Shown piece after piece: positions 4,245 through 6,266 of a DNA stretch of 6,266 bases; the first letter of the stretch is position 1; each line of letters opens with the position of its first letter. The stretch spans positions 1 to 6,266 of the forward strand of contig PKTV01000078.1 of assembly GCA_002868985.1 (NCBI GenBank), read 5' to 3'. A program made the position numbers and the translations under genes. The DNA comes from Desulfobacteraceae bacterium (lineage in GTDB: Bacteria > Desulfobacterota > Desulfobacteria > Desulfobacterales > UBA11574). Below the pieces are notes generated by a model. That model did not search any database. It worked only from the letters and a program-made list of their open reading frames with translations, and had not been told where the DNA came from.

Positions 4245-6023
4245 GTGGATGCAAACCTCATAAAAAACAGCGAAGATATTCTTAGAATAAGGCAAACAGC
4301 TCAAAAACTTGAAGCGGTTAAGGGTGTGATCGGTTTGTTGTTTATGGCCGCCAAAAATCATACCATGTATCCTGAAAATCATGCCATCTATCAAGAATCC
4401 CTTCAAGCTGTGGTGTCCCGCCTGGAACCTTTTTTAAAAAAATATGGTGATCTTAGACTCGATGTCGAGAAGGATCAGCTCCTCTTCGAAGATGAAACGG
4501 TCTACCAGGATGATCCCAAAAGAGATAAATTGGCGTATCCTCTTTTTCGAGACGGCATTCAGTGGATGGAGTTTCAACCAGGAATCGACCTTTGGGAAAT
4601 CTCTGAACTCATAAAAATACTGAATCAGTACAGAATGTTACAGGAAGAGCCAAAGGGAGATCTTGTCACCGCCTTGTGGGAAAAGGATTTACCGCATATA
4701 CAGTATGTGGCCACGGATGTCCTGTGGAAGGCTGAAACCGTTAAAGATTTTTCTTTCTTCAGCCTAACCGGAGATGAGAAGCAAGACGCAGACGGCCATG
4801 GGGTGAAAGACACGTCATCCCGGGAGACGACGGGTGTGGAGGAAACAATGGATGATGACCGGCAGGACACGGCCGGTACGTCAGAGGGAAAGGATGCCGG
4901 CGGTGACATGGCCCTTTCGGCCATGGACAGGACCATCTGGGAAATGACCCAGGAAGAGTTGCAGCGTCTTGAAGAAATGGTTGCAGAGGAAGAAACCCAA
5001 TCCAGCACGGAAGACGTGCTTGACGTTTTGTGGCTGATTCTTAGCACCCAGGATGAACCCGAGGACTACGCGATTGTCCTTGACTTCATAAAAGAGGAGT
5101 TCAAGGCCACTCTCGCTCAAGGTGAATTTCAAATCGCTCTCGATTTTTTGGCAAGCTTAAAAAAGACTTACCAGTCCAGTAGAACCGAGAAGCCATGGGC
5201 CCGGCCCCTGTTGCGTCAGTTCTTTGTCGATATTGCCGACCATCAGGTTCTCGGGGTTGTGAAAGACGTTTTGCCAAGCCTTGATAAACAGCGTGCCGAT
5301 CAAGTCGGCGTTTTTCGAAAATTGTTTCTCAGTCTTCCACCTGTGTCCATCGCTGCCCTGGCCCCAATGTTGATGGAAAAACTATCCGCTTCTTTAGAGC
5401 GGCAACTCATGGAAATCATCGGATCGCTGGCAAAAAAAGATACGAAGCCCCTGGAACAGCTGCTGGATCGACCGGAGGAGGCTTTGGTTAAAAAGCTTGT
5501 TTATATTATCGGACACATCAACGACGAAAAACCCGTGCAAATCCTTATCAGGATGACGAATCATCCATCAGGACGGGTTCGGCTGGAAGCGCTGAAGGCT
5601 CTTGAGCGCCGGAATAAAAACATGATCAAGGAACTTTTTCATCTCGTAAACGACCCTGTTCTCACCATTCGGCGAATGATGTGGAGCCACCTGGAACAGT
5701 ATAAGAATAAGGAAACCGGAGACTTGATTTTAGATTATCTCCAACAAAAAAAAATTCTCTACAGGGACGATCAGCAAATTTTGAGCTGTTTCAAAACTCT
5801 TGGTTGTTGCGGCACGCCGGGTTCAATTCCGTTTTTAGGGCAAACACTTCTCGGTCAAGGATGGGATTTTAGTTCCGAAAGGTCACTTCGGCGACAGGGT
5901 GCTGCCTTAGCGTTGCTCGAACTGAACGCACAAGAAGCCCGGGACATTCTCAAGAAAGCTTCGAAAAGCCTGTTGCCAAGTGTCCGGTCTGCATACCAAA
6001 AAGCCTTAAAGGATCATCAATGA
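4245..6023 (+). CDS. HEAT-repeat protein with an N-terminal signalling-type module
   Basis: Complete 592-residue soluble protein with no signal peptide or membrane segment. Residues about 20-130 form a conserved-looking module (LLFMAAKNHTMYPENHAIY, LLFEDETVYQ, LFRDGIQWMEF) of a kind I associate with HEAT-repeat and HD-GYP proteins of deltaproteobacteria. Residues about 177-226 are an Asp/Gly/Thr-rich flexible linker. A helical middle follows, and residues about 385-592 hold HEAT-like helical pairs (for example PVQILIRMTNHPSGRVRLEA, DPVLTIRRMMWSHLE). HEAT solenoids bind proteins, so this is likely a scaffold or output partner, not an enzyme. The start is GTG at 4245, the first start codon after an in-frame TAA (4224-4226). 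Only a weak GAG precedes it, and a 9-codon out-of-frame ORF (ATG 4234 to TAA 4263) overlaps it, so the start is less sure than the rest. The stop overlaps the next ATG as ATGA, indicating an operon with translational coupling. Partner and signal are unknown. Confidence 0.85.
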   Translation: MDANLIKNSEDILRIRQTAQKLEAVKGVIGLLFMAAKNHTMYPENHAIYQESLQAVVSRLEPFLKKYGDLRLDVEKDQLLFEDETVYQDDPKRDKLAYPLFRDGIQWMEFQPGIDLWEISELIKILNQYRMLQEEPKGDLVTALWEKDLPHIQYVATDVLWKAETVKDFSFFSLTGDEKQDADGHGVKDTSSRETTGVEETMDDDRQDTAGTSEGKDAGGDMALSAMDRTIWEMTQEELQRLEEMVAEEETQSSTEDVLDVLWLILSTQDEPEDYAIVLDFIKEEFKATLAQGEFQIALDFLASLKKTYQSSRTEKPWARPLLRQFFVDIADHQVLGVVKDVLPSLDKQRADQVGVFRKLFLSLPPVSIAALAPMLMEKLSASLERQLMEIIGSLAKKDTKPLEQLLDRPEEALVKKLVYIIGHINDEKPVQILIRMTNHPSGRVRLEALKALERRNKNMIKELFHLVNDPVLTIRRMMWSHLEQYKNKETGDLILDYLQQKKILYRDDQQILSCFKTLGCCGTPGSIPFLGQTLLGQGWDFSSERSLRRQGAALALLELNAQEARDILKKASKSLLPSVRSAYQKALKDHQ

Positions 6024-6266
6024 ACCAGGAAATCGGAAAATTAAACGAGCATTTTCTCAAGACGTTTAACAGACTGGTCTACCTGACCAAGATCCATCAA
6101 GTTAACAATCCATTGTTGATGGAATGCATCGGTATTTTCAAAAAGGTTGTCGGCCTGCTGCTGGAAGAGGATGATTATATTACCTTACAGGTGTCCCGCG
6201 GCAATATTTTTATTCAGGACGAGAAGTTGCTTTACCGACGTGAAATCGCTAAACTTGTCAACAACA
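6020..6266 (+). CDS. N-terminal part of a gene coupled to the HEAT-repeat gene, perhaps an HD-GYP-type signalling protein
   Basis: An open frame of 82 codons runs from ATG 6020 off the end of the window. The start is well supported: AGGA lies six bases upstream and the ATG overlaps the preceding stop codon as ATGA. The protein begins MNQEIGKLNEHFLKTFNRLV and continues with YLTKIHQVNNPLLMECIGIF, then ITLQVSRGNIFIQDEKLLY. A helix with an H-x-x-N-N-P/L pattern, then a beta strand and an IQDEKLLYRR turn, resembles the N-terminal module of the HEAT protein upstream (NHTMYPENH then LLFEDETVYQ). In related bacteria I recall this type of N-terminus in front of HD-GYP phosphodiesterase domains that degrade cyclic di-GMP, but no catalytic motif is within the window. 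The CDS call is firm; the function is a guess. Confidence 0.75.
   Translation, partial: MNQEIGKLNEHFLKTFNRLVYLTKIHQVNNPLLMECIGIFKKVVGLLLEEDDYITLQVSRGNIFIQDEKLLYRREIAKLVNN

Noticed and set aside
3984..4406. Minus-strand 140-codon frame
   Set aside because: Its first half is antisense to the HEAT-repeat gene and its middle is AT-rich noise. Only the part from 4109 downstream looks protein-like, and that part is reported as the frameshifted ORF.
1..6266. CRISPR array, tRNA or rRNA genes, complete insertion sequence
   Set aside because: No regularly spaced direct repeats, no cloverleaf or rRNA-like segments, and no transposase reading frame were seen on either strand.

Overview
The window looks like chromosomal DNA from a Gram-negative anaerobe. 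My best guess is the Desulfobacterales group of Desulfobacterota (former Deltaproteobacteria). The reasons are the type of thiolase, the HEAT-repeat gene followed by a c-di-GMP-style neighbour, the MltD-like lytic transglycosylase start, and long AT-rich spacers between moderately GC-rich genes. This is family-level impression, not a database result.

Layout. Positions 1-488 (minus strand) hold the N-terminal part of a secreted MltD-like lytic murein transglycosylase, cut by the window edge. Positions 743-1660 (minus) hold a complete htpX, an inner-membrane zinc metalloprotease. Both genes are envelope maintenance functions and point the same way. htpX has a good sigma70-type promoter about 130 bases upstream, with a perfect inverted repeat over its -35 box. 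Positions 1661-2343 are a 683-base divergent spacer holding that promoter, a 16-codon orphan ORF with a strong ribosome binding site, and a 169-bp foldback (MITE-like) element bounded by near-perfect 16-bp terminal inverted repeats. Positions 2344-3594 (plus) hold a complete 416-residue thiolase with all catalytic residues and a loop insertion of about 20 residues.

Positions 3595-4244 contain no intact gene. On the minus strand they carry two short broken reading frames: one has an internal stop codon, and the other would be restored by one extra A in an A8 run. Several hairpins also lie there. I read this stretch as decayed or repeat-derived DNA.

Positions 4245-6023 (plus) hold a soluble 592-residue protein with an N-terminal alpha/beta-like module, an acidic linker and C-terminal HEAT repeats. 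It overlaps by four bases (ATGA) the start of another gene (6020 to the window end), whose N-terminus resembles the HEAT protein's own N-terminal module. The overlap implies translational coupling and a shared job, probably in signalling. The catalytic part of the second protein lies outside the window, so its HD-GYP-like identity is a guess.

No tRNA, rRNA, CRISPR array or complete insertion sequence was seen. I do not see a clear new multi-gene system. The most unusual items are the foldback element, the htpX promoter dyad, the broken small ORFs and the HEAT-protein pair.
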